From: JBBRYW01 sp038237235
GTDB lineage: Bacteria; Actinomycetota; Thermoleophilia; Gaiellales; Gaiellaceae
Assembly: GCA_038237235.1 (NCBI GenBank)
Contig: JBBRYW010000002.1
Coordinates: 17,467 to 81,466, forward strand
Length of the DNA: 64,000 nucleotides
Reading direction: 5' to 3'
In this document: piece by piece, positions 1 through 8,794 of the stretch
How the letters are laid out: each line of letters begins with the position of its first letter
Position numbering within the stretch: position 1 is the first letter of the stretch
The notes under the pieces: generated by a model
Database searches by the model: none
Told to the model about the DNA's origin: nothing
The model's input: only the letters and a program-made list of their open reading frames with translations
Translations under genes and position numbers: made by a program

Positions 1-154
1 CGATCTCGAACTCGACGCGCTGCCCCTCGGTCAGAGAGCGGTAGCCCTCGGCCGTGATGGCGGAATAGTGGACGAAGACGTCCTCCGCTCCCTCGCGCTC
101 GATGAAGCCGAATCCCTTGTCGTTTGAAAACCACTTGACGGTGCCCTGAGCCAC
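1..154 (-). CDS. Cold-shock protein, 3' end outside window
   Basis: Small nucleic-acid-binding OB-fold protein of the CspA family, which melts RNA secondary structure in the cytoplasm. The first 51 residues are visible: a GTVKWFSNDKGFGFIE stretch (RNP1-type KGFGFI) followed by DVFVHYSAI (RNP2-type VFVH), both diagnostic. The GTG at 154 is chosen because a GGGAG sits 6 nt upstream; a TTG one codon earlier is too close to it. The gene runs off the left edge, so length and C terminus cannot be judged. It is divergent from nothing nearby; folD follows in the same orientation upstream, separated by about 80 bp of non-coding DNA. Confidence 0.93.
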   Translation of the reverse strand, partial: MAQGTVKWFSNDKGFGFIEREGAEDVFVHYSAITAEGYRSLTEGQRVEFEI

Positions 155-234
155 CAAAATCTCCCTTCGCTTGCAAAAACACGACGGCCCGGGCACCGAG
201 CCGCCGACCCTGCATACAGCGCGCGAATGCTATC

Positions 235-1086
235 TCACCGGCTTGGGAAGGCAAGCAAGCCGCGCCGGTAGCGCGCCGCCTGCAGGGTGCTGCGGAGCAA
301 CATCGCGATCGTCATCGGGCCGACGCCACCCGGGACGGGCGTGAGGAAGGCCGCTCGCTCGGAGATTCCCTCGCCGACGTCGCCGACGAGACCGGCGCCG
401 GTGCGCGTCAGGCCGACGTCGACGACCGCCGCTCCCTTCTTGACCATTCCGGCCGTGATCAGTCCCGGGTGCCCGACCCCGGCCACGAGGATGTCGGCGG
501 CGAGCGTGTGCTGATCGAGATCGCGCGTACGCGAGTGGCAGACCGTGACCGTCGCGTTCGCATGCAGGAGAAGCATCGCCATCGGCTTTCCCACGATCGC
601 GCTGCGTCCCACGACGACAGCGCGTGCACCCCCCACCGGGATGCGGTACTCCTCGAGGAGGCGCATGACGCCGAGCGGCGTCGCGCCGACGTGTGTCGGG
701 CGCCCTAGGTAGAGCTGGCCTGCGTTGAGCGGATGGAGGCCATCGACGTCCTTCACCGGCTCGATCGACCGCATCACCTCGTCCTCGTCGATCTGCGGCG
801 GCAGGGGAGTCTGCACGAGTACGCCGTCGACCGAGTCGTCTCGGTTCAGCTCCGCGACGAGCTCGAGCACCTGCTCCTGGGAGGTGTCCGCGCCCAGTCG
901 CTTGTCGAGCGGCCCGATGCCGACTTCCTCGGCTGCCTCGTGCTTGAGACGGATATAGACCTGCGACGCGGGGTCGTCCCCGACAAGCACCGTCGCTAGC
1001 CCCGGGCGACCCAGTTCCTCGACCCGGGCGGCGACCTCCCGGCGAATTCGCGCGGCAAGCGCGCGGCCATCCATCAGCGTCGCCAT
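235..1086 (-). CDS. folD: Methylenetetrahydrofolate dehydrogenase/cyclohydrolase FolD
   Basis: Bifunctional cytosolic enzyme of one-carbon metabolism: oxidises 5,10-methylene-THF with NADP and hydrolyses the methenyl product to 10-formyl-THF. At 283 residues it has the usual family length. Visible motifs: VGDDPASQVYIRLK near residue 37 (catalytic Tyr and Lys region), QTPLPPQ, DVDGLHPLN, the Rossmann stretch VVVGRSAIVGKPMA, and the family-signature PGGVGPMT near the C terminus. The reading frame is open far upstream, but homology starts at MATLMDGRAL, so the ATG at 1086 is chosen. It is divergent from the ferritin-like gene, with only 29 bp between the starts. Confidence 0.96.
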   Translation of the reverse strand: MATLMDGRALAARIRREVAARVEELGRPGLATVLVGDDPASQVYIRLKHEAAEEVGIGPLDKRLGADTSQEQVLELVAELNRDDSVDGVLVQTPLPPQIDEDEVMRSIEPVKDVDGLHPLNAGQLYLGRPTHVGATPLGVMRLLEEYRIPVGGARAVVVGRSAIVGKPMAMLLLHANATVTVCHSRTRDLDQHTLAADILVAGVGHPGLITAGMVKKGAAVVDVGLTRTGAGLVGDVGEGISERAAFLTPVPGGVGPMTIAMLLRSTLQAARYRRGLLAFPSR

Positions 1087-1115
1087 GGTGCGCGAAACGT
1101 TAGCCTCTTGCTGCG

Positions 1116-1937
1116 ATGGAGACGGAGGAGCTCGCGAAGGCGCCGGCCGGAGCCGCCGAGGAAGGCGGCGCCTTTGCCGCCGTGCTGCGCTACTACGAGC
1201 TGGCGAAGCGGGCCGAGTGGCAGGTTCGAGATCTCCCCTGGGGCGAGATTCCACCGCTCCCGGAGTCGACCGGCTCGCCGCAGAAGGTCGCCCGCCGCGG
1301 GGACATCTGGCGGTCGGTGATGACGCAGCAGCTCCAGGCCGACGAGCTCGCCGTCGAGATGGCGACGCAGCTGTTCGCGGTCGCGCCCGACCCCGAGGCG
1401 AGGCTCTACTACACGACGATGGTGCAGGACGAGGCACGCCACACGGAAGCGTGGCTGAAGCTAGCTGCCGAGACGGGCGGCACGGGAGAGCGCGACCCGC
1501 ACCTCGACCGGCTCGCGCACATGACGCTCGAGGCGGACACGCTCGAGGAGAAGGTCCTCGTGATGCAGGTTTTCTACGAGCGGCTGATCATTCCGCGCTT
1601 CCGGATGATCGCCCGCAGCTCGCCCGGGACGGTGCTCGAGGATCTCTGCAACCGACTCACTGTGGACGATGGGATTCACCACCGCGCCGGCATGGCCTAT
1701 GAGCGCGTCCTGCTCGCAAGAGCCGACAAGCGGACGAAGGTGCGACTCGTCGAGGCCGCCAACCGGATGCTCCCGGTCTTCGTGCAACACGCGCTGTGGC
1801 GCCCGAAGGCGCGCGAGGTGATCGGCCGGCTGATGCGTGAGACGGACATCCGGATGCTCCACGAGGACATCGAGACCGGCGTCCGCAACGCACAGGCGCT
1901 CGGCCTCGACGTGAGCGAGATCAGCCTCAGCTTCTGA
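1116..1937 (+). CDS. Ferritin-like di-iron protein
   Basis: A 273-residue all-helical protein with the ligand pattern of di-iron carboxylate enzymes (ferritin/R2/AurF-like). The first helix pair has QADELAVEMATQL and VQDEARHTEAW (ExxH), and the second has FYERLIIPRF and VDDGIHHRAG, so the expected Glu/Asp/His ligands are all there. Members include ribonucleotide reductase R2-like oxidases and N-oxygenases; the substrate cannot be told from sequence. It starts 29 bp from divergent folD and is followed after 25 bp by the HMG-CoA reductase in the same direction, so the two are probably cotranscribed. A role in a lipid or isoprenoid hydroxylation step is only a guess from that neighbour. Confidence 0.75.
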   Translation: METEELAKAPAGAAEEGGAFAAVLRYYELAKRAEWQVRDLPWGEIPPLPESTGSPQKVARRGDIWRSVMTQQLQADELAVEMATQLFAVAPDPEARLYYTTMVQDEARHTEAWLKLAAETGGTGERDPHLDRLAHMTLEADTLEEKVLVMQVFYERLIIPRFRMIARSSPGTVLEDLCNRLTVDDGIHHRAGMAYERVLLARADKRTKVRLVEAANRMLPVFVQHALWRPKAREVIGRLMRETDIRMLHEDIETGVRNAQALGLDVSEISLSF

Positions 1938-1962
1938 GCGCGAGCGGCAAGGGCAGACCGCA

Positions 1963-3180
1963 ATGGAGCTTCGCCGCTGGCCCCGCAAGAACGACGCCGC
2001 CTCGGTTCGGGCGCGGCAGGACGCGCTCCGCGAACTGACCGCGGACGGCGAGGTCTTCGGCCACGACCTCGAGCCGTTCGCGCGTGCGACCGAGATCGTC
2101 ACCGGCGTCGCCGTCGTTCCGGTCGCCGTCGTTCCGCTGCAGGTCGAGCTCGGCGACTACGAGCTGTCCGAGCCCGAGGGAGCTGTCGTCGAGCGCGGCC
2201 GCGCGTCCGAGAGCGTCTACGTGCCGCTCGCCAACACTGAGGGCGGCCTCTCGCTCTCGGCGTACCGCGGCGCGCGAGCCGCGGAGGAATCAGGGGGCTT
2301 CCGCACGTACGTGCTGGCGGATCGGATGACGCGCGCCTGCGCCTTCCTCTTCGCAGATGCCGCAGAAAGCACGGCATTCTCGATCTGGATCGAGGCGCAA
2401 GTCGGCGAGATGCAACACTGGCTCCAGGCCGCGTCGATGGAGGGTCTGTCGAGGCACGCCAGGCTGCGCGAGATCGAGACGCACGTGGTCGGTCCTATGT
2501 GCCACGTGATGTACGCCTTCACGACCGGCGACGCGGTCGGGCTGAACATGGTGACGCGCAACGCCTACGCGCTGAACCACGGCTTCGTGGCGGAGCGAAG
2601 CCCGGTCGAGCCACGCCGCTCGATGCTCGAGGGGAACATGGGCGGCGACAAGAAGCCGTCCCACCGCTACTTCGAGCGAGGCGGTCACGGCAAAACGGTG
2701 ATCGCGGAGGCGATCCTGACCGCGGAGGCCGTCCGCCGCGTGCTCTCCACGTCGATCGACGACCTGCTCGAGCTCGCCTTCATCGGCACGCATGGAGCCG
2801 TCGCCTCCGGCATGCAGTCGGTCGCGTTCACCCCCGCCACGGCGATCGCCGCGATCTTCACCGCCACGGGCCAGGACATCGGGATGGTCGGGACGAGCTC
2901 AATGGCACACGGCACTGCGTACGCGGTCGAGGGCCGTCTGCACGTCGCGATCCGCCTGCCGGGGCTCGAGGTCGCGACGATCGGCGGCGGCACGACGCTG
3001 CCCTACGCGCGCTCCTGGCTGGCGCTGATGGGCTGCGCCGGAGCGGGGAACGTCTACCGTTTCGCCCAGATCGTCGCGGCGGCCGCGCTGTCGCTCGAGA
3101 TCTCCGCCTCGGCCGCGATGGCATCGGCCGGCTCGCGCGAGTTCTTCAGGGCGCACCACACGCTGGGCGGCCTGCGGTAG
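1963..3180 (+). CDS. Hydroxymethylglutaryl-CoA reductase
   Basis: Reduces HMG-CoA to mevalonate with NAD(P)H, committing carbon to the mevalonate route, or runs in reverse in catabolic members. 405 residues. Family residues are seen in order: catalytic Glu44 in the ATEIVTG stretch, the CoA/dimer motif GDAVGLNMVTRNAY near 189-202, catalytic Lys in GDKKPS (about 228-233), ATGQD with catalytic Asp305, and a C-terminal His pair at 398-399 before LGGLR. The usual GxxPIPVGVAGPL loop is diverged here (VVPVAVVPLQV). Most actinobacteria use the MEP pathway, so HMGR is an accessory trait. No other mevalonate gene lies nearby. Confidence 0.88.
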   Translation: MELRRWPRKNDAASVRARQDALRELTADGEVFGHDLEPFARATEIVTGVAVVPVAVVPLQVELGDYELSEPEGAVVERGRASESVYVPLANTEGGLSLSAYRGARAAEESGGFRTYVLADRMTRACAFLFADAAESTAFSIWIEAQVGEMQHWLQAASMEGLSRHARLREIETHVVGPMCHVMYAFTTGDAVGLNMVTRNAYALNHGFVAERSPVEPRRSMLEGNMGGDKKPSHRYFERGGHGKTVIAEAILTAEAVRRVLSTSIDDLLELAFIGTHGAVASGMQSVAFTPATAIAAIFTATGQDIGMVGTSSMAHGTAYAVEGRLHVAIRLPGLEVATIGGGTTLPYARSWLALMGCAGAGNVYRFAQIVAAAALSLEISASAAMASAGSREFFRAHHTLGGLR

Positions 3181-3188
3181 CCCGGGCA

Positions 3189-3619
3189 GAGTTCAGGCTC
3201 GGGGCGTTCGCCGTCATCTTCGACGACTACGGGCGAGTGCTCTTATGCCGTCGACCCGATCTGGGGATCTGGAATCTCCCGGGCGGCGGCGTAGAGAGCG
3301 GAGAGACGCCCTGGGAGGCAGTCGTTCGGGAGGGGAAGGAGGAGGTCGGGCTCGAGGTCCGAGTCGAGCGGCTCGTCGGCGTGTACGCGAAACCGAACGC
3401 CGGCGAGGTCGTCTTCTCGTTCGGCTGCCGGATCGTCGGCGGCTCGCTCTCGTTGACCGAGGAGGCCGATGCGATCGAGTCGTCACGAGCGCTCTCCCGC
3501 TGCGGACTGCCCCCAAGCACGCCGAGCGGATCCACGGCGCCGTCACGGGCGCTCTCCCGCTGCTCAAGGAGCAACTCGGCCCGCCGTCGCGCACGCTGGT
3601 CGAACGGGGCCGCCTGTGA
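3189..3619 (+). pseudogene. NUDIX hydrolase, frameshifted
   Basis: Contains a clear Nudix box, GGVESGETPWEAVVREGKEE, which normally coordinates the metals for hydrolysing nucleoside-diphosphate-X substrates. It is preceded by a proper first strand (FAVIFDDYG) and followed by the typical middle strands. No ATG/GTG/TTG start exists in frame upstream of the first strand. The C-terminal part (KHAERIHGAVTGALPLL...) lies in the +1 frame, with the switch near 3480. The switch point coincides with a 23-bp imperfect copy of downstream sequence (see repeat at 3481). It follows the HMGR stop by a few bases. Either a real inactivation or an assembly error. Confidence 0.75.
3481..3563. repeat. 23-bp direct repeat inside NUDIX gene
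   Basis: Positions 3481-3503 and 3541-3563 match at 22 of 23 bases (a/g difference at the eighth), offset by exactly 60 bp. The downstream copy sits where the protein reads sensibly (AVTGALPLL). The upstream copy sits exactly where the reading frame breaks and the alpha-helix before KHAERI should be, so it looks like a misplaced copy of the downstream segment. Confidence 0.85.
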
Positions 3620-3775
3620 CGAACCCCGCTCGCATTCCGTCCTAGCACGACCCGTCTTGCGTGTCCCGCTCGACCATTCCCTCGTAGACCCCGCAAGGCG
3701 AAGCCGCCGGCCGGCGGCTCGCCGGCACCTGAGCCGGTGCCTGGCCGGAAGAGCTGCTCGCGTAGCATCCAGTCG

Positions 3776-5023
3776 ATGACCGGGCGACGGCTAATGCAGG
3801 GTCTCATCGTCGCGGCGGCGGGGGCGATCGTGCTCGGCGCCGGCGGCGCGGCACGCGGAGCCTTCCCGGGCCAGAACGGGAGGATCGCGTACGTCATGGA
3901 GGTCGATGCCAACTGGGACGTCTACGTCATGAACGCCGACGGCAGCGGGCGGCGCCGGCTCACAAGCGAGCGCCTCGCCGACCTTTCCCCCTCGTGGTCC
4001 CCGGACGGCAGCAGGATCGCTTTCCGCAGTGACCGGGCCGGGAACCCGGAGATCTTCGTCATGAACCCCGACGGGACGCACGTCGTGCGCCTGACGCATC
4101 GCAGCCTGGCCGACTCGCGGCCGACGTGGTCGCCGGACGGCGCCCGCATCGCCTACCAGCGGGGCACACTCGGAGGCACGGGGCTCGATCCTCGACGCAC
4201 GGACGTGGCCGTGATGAACGCCGACGGAACATCCCAGCGAGTGCTGACGAAGGGCCCGTACGACAACGTCAACCCGAGCTGGTCGCCGGACGGACGCCAG
4301 ATCGTCTTCCGCACGAACCGGGACGGTGACTGGGAGATCTACCGCATGCGCGCCGACGGCACTCAGGTTCGCCGGCTGACAAGCTCGAAGTCCTTCGACA
4401 CGCAGCCGAGCTGGTCGCCCGACGGAGCGAGGATCGCCTTCGCGAGCGACCGCGGCGAGAGTCGCGATTTCGATATCTACGTCATGAACACGAACGGAGG
4501 CGAAATTCGGCGCGTGACGACCGACCCGGGAGCAGACATCGAGCCCACCTGGTCCCCGAGCAGCGACCGGATCGCCTTCACGAGCGACCGGGGGGGCGCT
4601 GTCGACATTTACTCAACGGATCTGGCCGGTGGCGACGTCCGGCAGCTGACGCGCGGGGGCAGCGGCCTGAACCGCACCGCCGACTGGCAGACCTACTGCA
4701 CGAGGCGCGGAACGGCGCATGGGGACGTGATCCGCGGCACGCCGGGCCGTGACGTCATCTGCGGCCTCGGCGGCAACGATACGATCGACGGGCTGGGCGG
4801 AAACGACATCATCTTCGGCGGCGACGGCGCCGACCGCCTTTCCGGCGGCGCCGGAAACGACATCCTGACGGGACAGGCAGGTGCCGATCGGCTCTACGGC
4901 GGGCCAGGCGCAGACCTCGTCTCGGCTACGGACGGCCGGCGGGGAAACGACCTGGCGAACGGCGGCCCCGGGCGCGACAACTGCGTCGCCGACCCGCGCG
5001 ATCGCAAAATCGGCTGCCCGTAG
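3776..5023 (+). CDS. Secreted TolB-like PD40 propeller protein with RTX tail
   Basis: Exported protein of about 415 residues. The N terminus is a signal peptide (GRRLMQGLIVAAAGAIVLG, then ARG-AFPG cleavage region). Residues roughly 30-300 are five to six PD40/WD40-like blades with the recurring SWSPDGxxIAF and VMNxDG motifs, as in TolB C-terminal domains. The tail (about 320-400) has hemolysin-type calcium-binding nonapeptides (GGNDTIDGLGGND, GGDGADRL, GGAGNDIL). The RTX tail should bind calcium and help folding outside the cell. ATG 3776 is chosen because the signal peptide begins there; an upstream in-frame ATG adds only a polar stretch. The substrate or partner is unknown. Confidence 0.85.
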   Translation: MTGRRLMQGLIVAAAGAIVLGAGGAARGAFPGQNGRIAYVMEVDANWDVYVMNADGSGRRRLTSERLADLSPSWSPDGSRIAFRSDRAGNPEIFVMNPDGTHVVRLTHRSLADSRPTWSPDGARIAYQRGTLGGTGLDPRRTDVAVMNADGTSQRVLTKGPYDNVNPSWSPDGRQIVFRTNRDGDWEIYRMRADGTQVRRLTSSKSFDTQPSWSPDGARIAFASDRGESRDFDIYVMNTNGGEIRRVTTDPGADIEPTWSPSSDRIAFTSDRGGAVDIYSTDLAGGDVRQLTRGGSGLNRTADWQTYCTRRGTAHGDVIRGTPGRDVICGLGGNDTIDGLGGNDIIFGGDGADRLSGGAGNDILTGQAGADRLYGGPGADLVSATDGRRGNDLANGGPGRDNCVADPRDRKIGCP

Positions 5024-5052
5024 GCGGACCGGGCGAGGCTTGGAGTGCGGGT

Positions 5053-6567
5053 CTACTTGGTGACGCGGGCCTGGTAGTCGAAGCGGCGGTTGTCGTCGAT
5101 GGGCGTGCCCTCACACGAGAGGCGCGTGCGGCTTCGGCAGTGAAAGCGCTGGCTCGCGTTGGTCAGGACGAGGATCACCTTGGAGACGGCCCCCCGCCCG
5201 AACGGCACGCTCACCGTCGCGTTTCCGCCGACGTCGAGCTGCAGCCGCTTGGCATCGAGCTTCCCCGAGCGCTCGAAGGTCAGGAGCGTGGCTTCCGAGC
5301 CCTCGGTCACCGGCGGCAAGTCGAGGGTGACCGCCAGAGTCGCGTTCGTCTTGAGCCCCGCCCCCGGGACGAGGGCGACGTGCCGATTGGTCAGGTGGTC
5401 GAGCGTGAGCTTCTGCGGCCCCGTCTGCATGCGCTGCGCGGAGAGGGCGAAGGTACGGTCGAGCGGCGAGGCGGGGTAGTTCGCGCCCTCCTGATAGAAC
5501 GAGCGCGGGGCTGAATTGACTACGCCGAAGGCGGCGAAAGCGGCACGGAGGCTCGACCCCTTCTCCCGGGCGACAGCGTCGGCCGCTGACAGCGAGTACA
5601 GGTCGGGCGCGCCGGCGCTCGCGTCGGCGAACTCCCACACGCGCCGGATCACCGTGGGATCGCGCGGCTTCTCAGCCGGCGAGAACAACTCCTCGAAGAA
5701 GCGCCAGAAGATCCAGGCGCCATACTGGTACAGCTTGCCGGGGGTGTAGTAGTCGACGGGAACTTCCGGATGGACGAGCGGACTGTCGAGCAGGTAGGCG
5801 TAGCCCTCGTTGATCGAGTTGTAGACCTCGTCCTCCATCCAGACCGCCGTGCCCTCGAGCAGCCAGGTGTCGTCCGTGAAGTCGTATCCGAACTGGACCG
5901 CGTGGAAGAACTCGTGCGCGACCGTCAGCTCCAGCTCGACCTTGCCCCCGTAGGAAGGCGGGCCGACCTGCGCGAGCGAGTAGTCGTTGTCGAGCACGCA
6001 GTAGCCCGACGAGTCGAACGTCTGGGTGAACGGCTCCGGCGCGCAGTAGCCCAGAACGTCGTTGGCGATGTCCTTGAGGTAGACGTCCAGGCGGCCGTCA
6101 GGCCCGTGGTCGGGAACGGCGAGGTCGGACTTCGGAGGTCGGAAGCCGAACTCGACGATCTCCTTCTGCCAGACCTCCTGCAGCACCGCCATCGTCGTCT
6201 CCACCCAATCGGGCCTCCCGTTCCCGTTCGCGTCGCGCGGGGGCGGCGCGTCCGGGCCCTTGGAATCCCAGTGCAGGCAGACGACGGTGCACCAGACCTG
6301 GTCGGTGAGCCCGGGGCGCGCCAGCAGAGCGCTCGCCCGCCGCGCGTCTCCCGCCGACAGCTCGCGGCGGTACTCGGCGAGGTCGCGCAGTGCGAGCGTG
6401 GCGTCTCGCCCGTTCGCATGCGGCGCGAACGCAGCGCGGGCGGCTGAGAGGGCGTGCGCCGCGCGGGCGGAGCTCGCCCGCGTGCCGGTCGCACCGGCCG
6501 AGCCCGCAGCGCAGAGCGCGAGAGCGCAAACGAGGATCGGCGCGACCCGAGCGAGGAGCATGCGCAC
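5053..6567 (-). CDS. Secreted zincin-type metalloprotease (MXAN_6640-like)
   Basis: A 504-residue protein with an N-terminal signal peptide (RVAPILVCALALCAAGSAGA). The zinc site is HEFFH at residues 218-222, with the downstream glutamate in WLLEGTAVWMED (Glu238), as in gluzincin-like peptidases. An aspartate-rich DANGNGRPDWVE segment (112-123) resembles a calcium-binding dockerin-like loop. The C-terminal third is beta-rich (TNATLAVTLDLPP) and likely a carbohydrate- or protein-binding module. Convergent with the PD40/RTX protein, with 29 bp between stops. Both are exported, but a functional link is only inferred. Cysteines at 93/97 and 175/190 could form disulfides outside the cell. Confidence 0.82.
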   Translation of the reverse strand: MRMLLARVAPILVCALALCAAGSAGATGTRASSARAAHALSAARAAFAPHANGRDATLALRDLAEYRRELSAGDARRASALLARPGLTDQVWCTVVCLHWDSKGPDAPPPRDANGNGRPDWVETTMAVLQEVWQKEIVEFGFRPPKSDLAVPDHGPDGRLDVYLKDIANDVLGYCAPEPFTQTFDSSGYCVLDNDYSLAQVGPPSYGGKVELELTVAHEFFHAVQFGYDFTDDTWLLEGTAVWMEDEVYNSINEGYAYLLDSPLVHPEVPVDYYTPGKLYQYGAWIFWRFFEELFSPAEKPRDPTVIRRVWEFADASAGAPDLYSLSAADAVAREKGSSLRAAFAAFGVVNSAPRSFYQEGANYPASPLDRTFALSAQRMQTGPQKLTLDHLTNRHVALVPGAGLKTNATLAVTLDLPPVTEGSEATLLTFERSGKLDAKRLQLDVGGNATVSVPFGRGAVSKVILVLTNASQRFHCRSRTRLSCEGTPIDDNRRFDYQARVTK

Positions 6568-6628
6568 GGATCGAGGATAGCGGCCCCCCGAAGAGACCAG
6601 CCTCGCGCGTCCGGGTAAGCTCGCCGGC

Positions 6629-7759
6629 GTGCCGAGTGCGCTCGTCGTCGGGGCCGGGGTGTTCGGTGTCTCCCTGGCGCACCGCCTCGCACTGAGAGGG
6701 TGGAACGTCGACCTTGTCGACCGCTATCCGCCCGGCCACGTTCGCGCCGCCTCCGGCGGCGAATCCCGGCTGATCCGATACGGGCACGGCACCGACGAGT
6801 GGTACACGCGGTCGGCTTGGCGCGCCCGTCAGCTGTGGCGTGAGATCGAGCAGCAGGCCGGGGTCGAGCTGCTCGTGCAAGTTGGAATGTTGTGGTTCGC
6901 CCACGCCGAGAACGGCTGGGAGGCCGAGAGCGAGCGCGTGCTGCGGCAGCAGCGCATCCCGGTCGAGCGGCTCCCGCCGGATGCTGCCCGCGGCTTCTTT
7001 CCGGACGTTAGCGCGGAGGATCTTTCCTTCGTGCTGCACGAGCCGGAGGCCGGAGTGCTCCGCGCCCGCGAGGCGGTCAGGGCCACGTACCGGCTCGCGC
7101 TCGCTGCCGGGGTCAGTTTCATTCCGGGTGGTGCAGAGCCGGCCGGCTCCGACGCGCTCGTTGACGGTCGGCGGCGCTCGGCCGACCTGATCGTCTGGGC
7201 GTGCGGCGCGTGGCTGCCCAGCCTGTACCCGAACCTGGTCTCGATCCGCGTCACCAAGCAGGATGTCTTCTTTTTCGGCGCGCCGATCGCATGGGAGACG
7301 CCACCTCGGCCGGCGTGGGTCGACTACGACGCCGCCTTCTACGGCCTCGGCGACCTCGACGGTCGCGGGGTCAAGGCGGCGCATGACCTGGAGGGGCCCG
7401 ACTTCGATCCGGAGGCGGAGCCGCGAGTCGCGTCGGCTGCAGGCGAGAGCGCCGCTCGCGGCTACCTCGAGGGCCGCTTCCCCTCGCTGGCCGGGACCCC
7501 GCTCATCGGCTCGCGCACCTGTCCGTACGCGCTCACGCCCGACACCCATTTCCTGCTCGCCCCGCACCCCGAGCACGACCGCGTGTGGCTCTTCGGCGGC
7601 GGCTCGGGCCATGGGTTCAAGCACGGGCCAGCGCTCGCGGAGTATGCCGCCGACGTGCTCGAGGGCTCGCAGCCGCTCGAGCCGCGCTTCGCCCTAGGCC
7701 CGAGAGCCCTGGGCCGGAGTCTCCGGACGGCGGGGATCAGCTCTTCGCCTCACGATTGA
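6629..7759 (+). CDS. FAD-dependent amine oxidoreductase, sarcosine oxidase-like
   Basis: A 376-residue DAO-family flavoprotein. It begins directly with the dinucleotide-binding Rossmann motif VVGAGVFGVSLAHRLA and an acidic end to the second strand (VDLVDRYPPG). ASGGESRLIRYGHG matches the covalent-FAD/substrate region of monomeric sarcosine and N-methyltryptophan oxidases. The C-terminal GGGSGHGFKHGPALAEYAAD is the family's second FAD motif. The expected cysteine that covalently holds FAD is plausibly in SRTCPYALTPDTHF. It oxidises an N-methyl or secondary amine to the imine with H2O2 release; the substrate is unknown. The GTG at 6629 is chosen because the Rossmann strand starts there. Divergent from the metalloprotease. 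Confidence 0.85.
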   Translation: MPSALVVGAGVFGVSLAHRLALRGWNVDLVDRYPPGHVRAASGGESRLIRYGHGTDEWYTRSAWRARQLWREIEQQAGVELLVQVGMLWFAHAENGWEAESERVLRQQRIPVERLPPDAARGFFPDVSAEDLSFVLHEPEAGVLRAREAVRATYRLALAAGVSFIPGGAEPAGSDALVDGRRRSADLIVWACGAWLPSLYPNLVSIRVTKQDVFFFGAPIAWETPPRPAWVDYDAAFYGLGDLDGRGVKAAHDLEGPDFDPEAEPRVASAAGESAARGYLEGRFPSLAGTPLIGSRTCPYALTPDTHFLLAPHPEHDRVWLFGGGSGHGFKHGPALAEYAADVLEGSQPLEPRFALGPRALGRSLRTAGISSSPHD

Positions 7760-7789
7760 CGCGGCGCGGGCGCGGGTAAGAAAGCGGCC

Positions 7790-7990
7790 ATGATCGGAAC
7801 ACGAATCGGGCTTGCCGCGACCGGCCACGGCTGGCGCGAGAAGGCGGCCGACTGGCTTACTGACCCACTCGCGCGGCAACTCCCGCTGTCGGCCGAGCAG
7901 GTGAGAGCGCTTCTCGGTCTGCTCTTCGTCGCCAGCTCGGCTACCTACCTTGCGCGCACCGCGCGACGAGCAAGCAGAGGGAAGGCGTAG
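7790..7990 (+). CDS. Small hypothetical protein with one possible membrane segment
   Basis: A 66-residue protein not matched to a family by eye. An N-terminal glycine-rich stretch is followed by a hydrophobic helix near 40-58 (VRALLGLLFVASSATYLA) and a basic tail (RTARRASRGKA), consistent with a small inner-membrane protein with the C terminus inside. It ends just before the convergent tRNA-Cys and starts 30 bp after the flavoprotein, so it may be cotranscribed with it. Coding status rests on the open frame and the hydrophobic pattern only. Confidence 0.45.
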   Translation: MIGTRIGLAATGHGWREKAADWLTDPLARQLPLSAEQVRALLGLLFVASSATYLARTARRASRGKA

Positions 7991-8061
7991 AGGCGCGGAC
8001 CGGAGTCGAACCGGTGTGCGAGGCTTTGCAGGCCTCTGCCTAACCACTCGGCCACCGCGCC
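7991..8061 (-). tRNA. tRNA-Cys (GCA)
   Basis: A 71-nt cloverleaf. Acceptor GGCGCGG pairs with CCGCGCC and the discriminator is U73, which is typical for tRNA-Cys. The anticodon loop CTGCAAA gives GCA between complementary GAGGC/GCCTC arms. T-arm CCGGTTCGACTCCGG is complete. No encoded CCA. Confidence 0.97.
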
Positions 8062-8114
8062 GTCGAGCCCCGTCATCGTATCGGCGGGCCCCGTACGCCC
8101 TCGCCTCGGGCCCG

Positions 8115-8794
8115 TCACGCTCGGCGCACACGTACATCCCCGGCCGCGACGTCGATCAGGCCGACTGCGAGGATGACCGATGCGGCTTCGAGCGGCGCGC
8201 GGGCGCCCAGGCCGGAGACGGCGAATCCCGCTCCGAGGGAGCCGGCTCCGATTCCGAGCGCCTCGGCAGTCGTGACCCAGGTCATGGCCTCGACTCCCGC
8301 GTCCGGCGCCACCCCGTCGATCAACTCGAAGAGGGAGATCGTCGCTGGCCCGAAGCCGGCGCCCGCGAGCAGCGCGGCTCCCGCGAGGAGCAGGAGCGGC
8401 GGCGCGAGCGGAACCACGGTGAGGCCCCCGACGAGCCCGGCCGATGCAAGCCGGTAGCGTCGCCACGGGCTTGCCTCCACTCCCGCCGCGCGAAGAGCAC
8501 GGCGCTCGCCGCGCTACCGAGCCCGAAGGCGCCGAGCAGGACGCCGCTCAGCCCACGAGCCTCGTTCGCAATCGCCTCCGCCGGCAAACCGACCTCGATC
8601 AGGCCGAGCGCGCCCCCGAGTAGAACCGAGAGTCCGAGCAACTCGCGAAAGAGACGGCGGCGCAGCAGCGCAGGCGCCGGCTGGTCCTCCCGCCTCGCGG
8701 GAGCGACGACTACCCTGCTCGCGCTCACGGCGGGCCTCCTCGTTCTCGCGGTGCACGGCATTCGCCCGCGCCTCTCCAGATCTCGAAGACTCAT
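8115..8794 (-). pseudogene. MFS transporter remnant (C-terminal half, frameshifted)
   Basis: Codes for only the second half of a major-facilitator permease. One frame (8794 to about 8480) carries a transmembrane helix with VLLGGALGLIEVGLPA and LLGAFGLGSAASAVLFARRE; the next frame (8480 to 8115) continues with four more helices and an arginine-rich end. The frame switch is at about 8480. The six N-terminal helices are absent: the ATG at 8794 overlaps the stop of the phosphotransferase remnant (ATGA). Not functional as read; a remnant or a sequencing indel in an already truncated gene. Confidence 0.75.

Noticed and set aside
1085..1702. Long open frame overlapping the ferritin-like gene
   Set aside because: Arginine/alanine-rich translation of the wrong frame in GC-rich DNA; the real protein in the other frame has full di-iron motifs.
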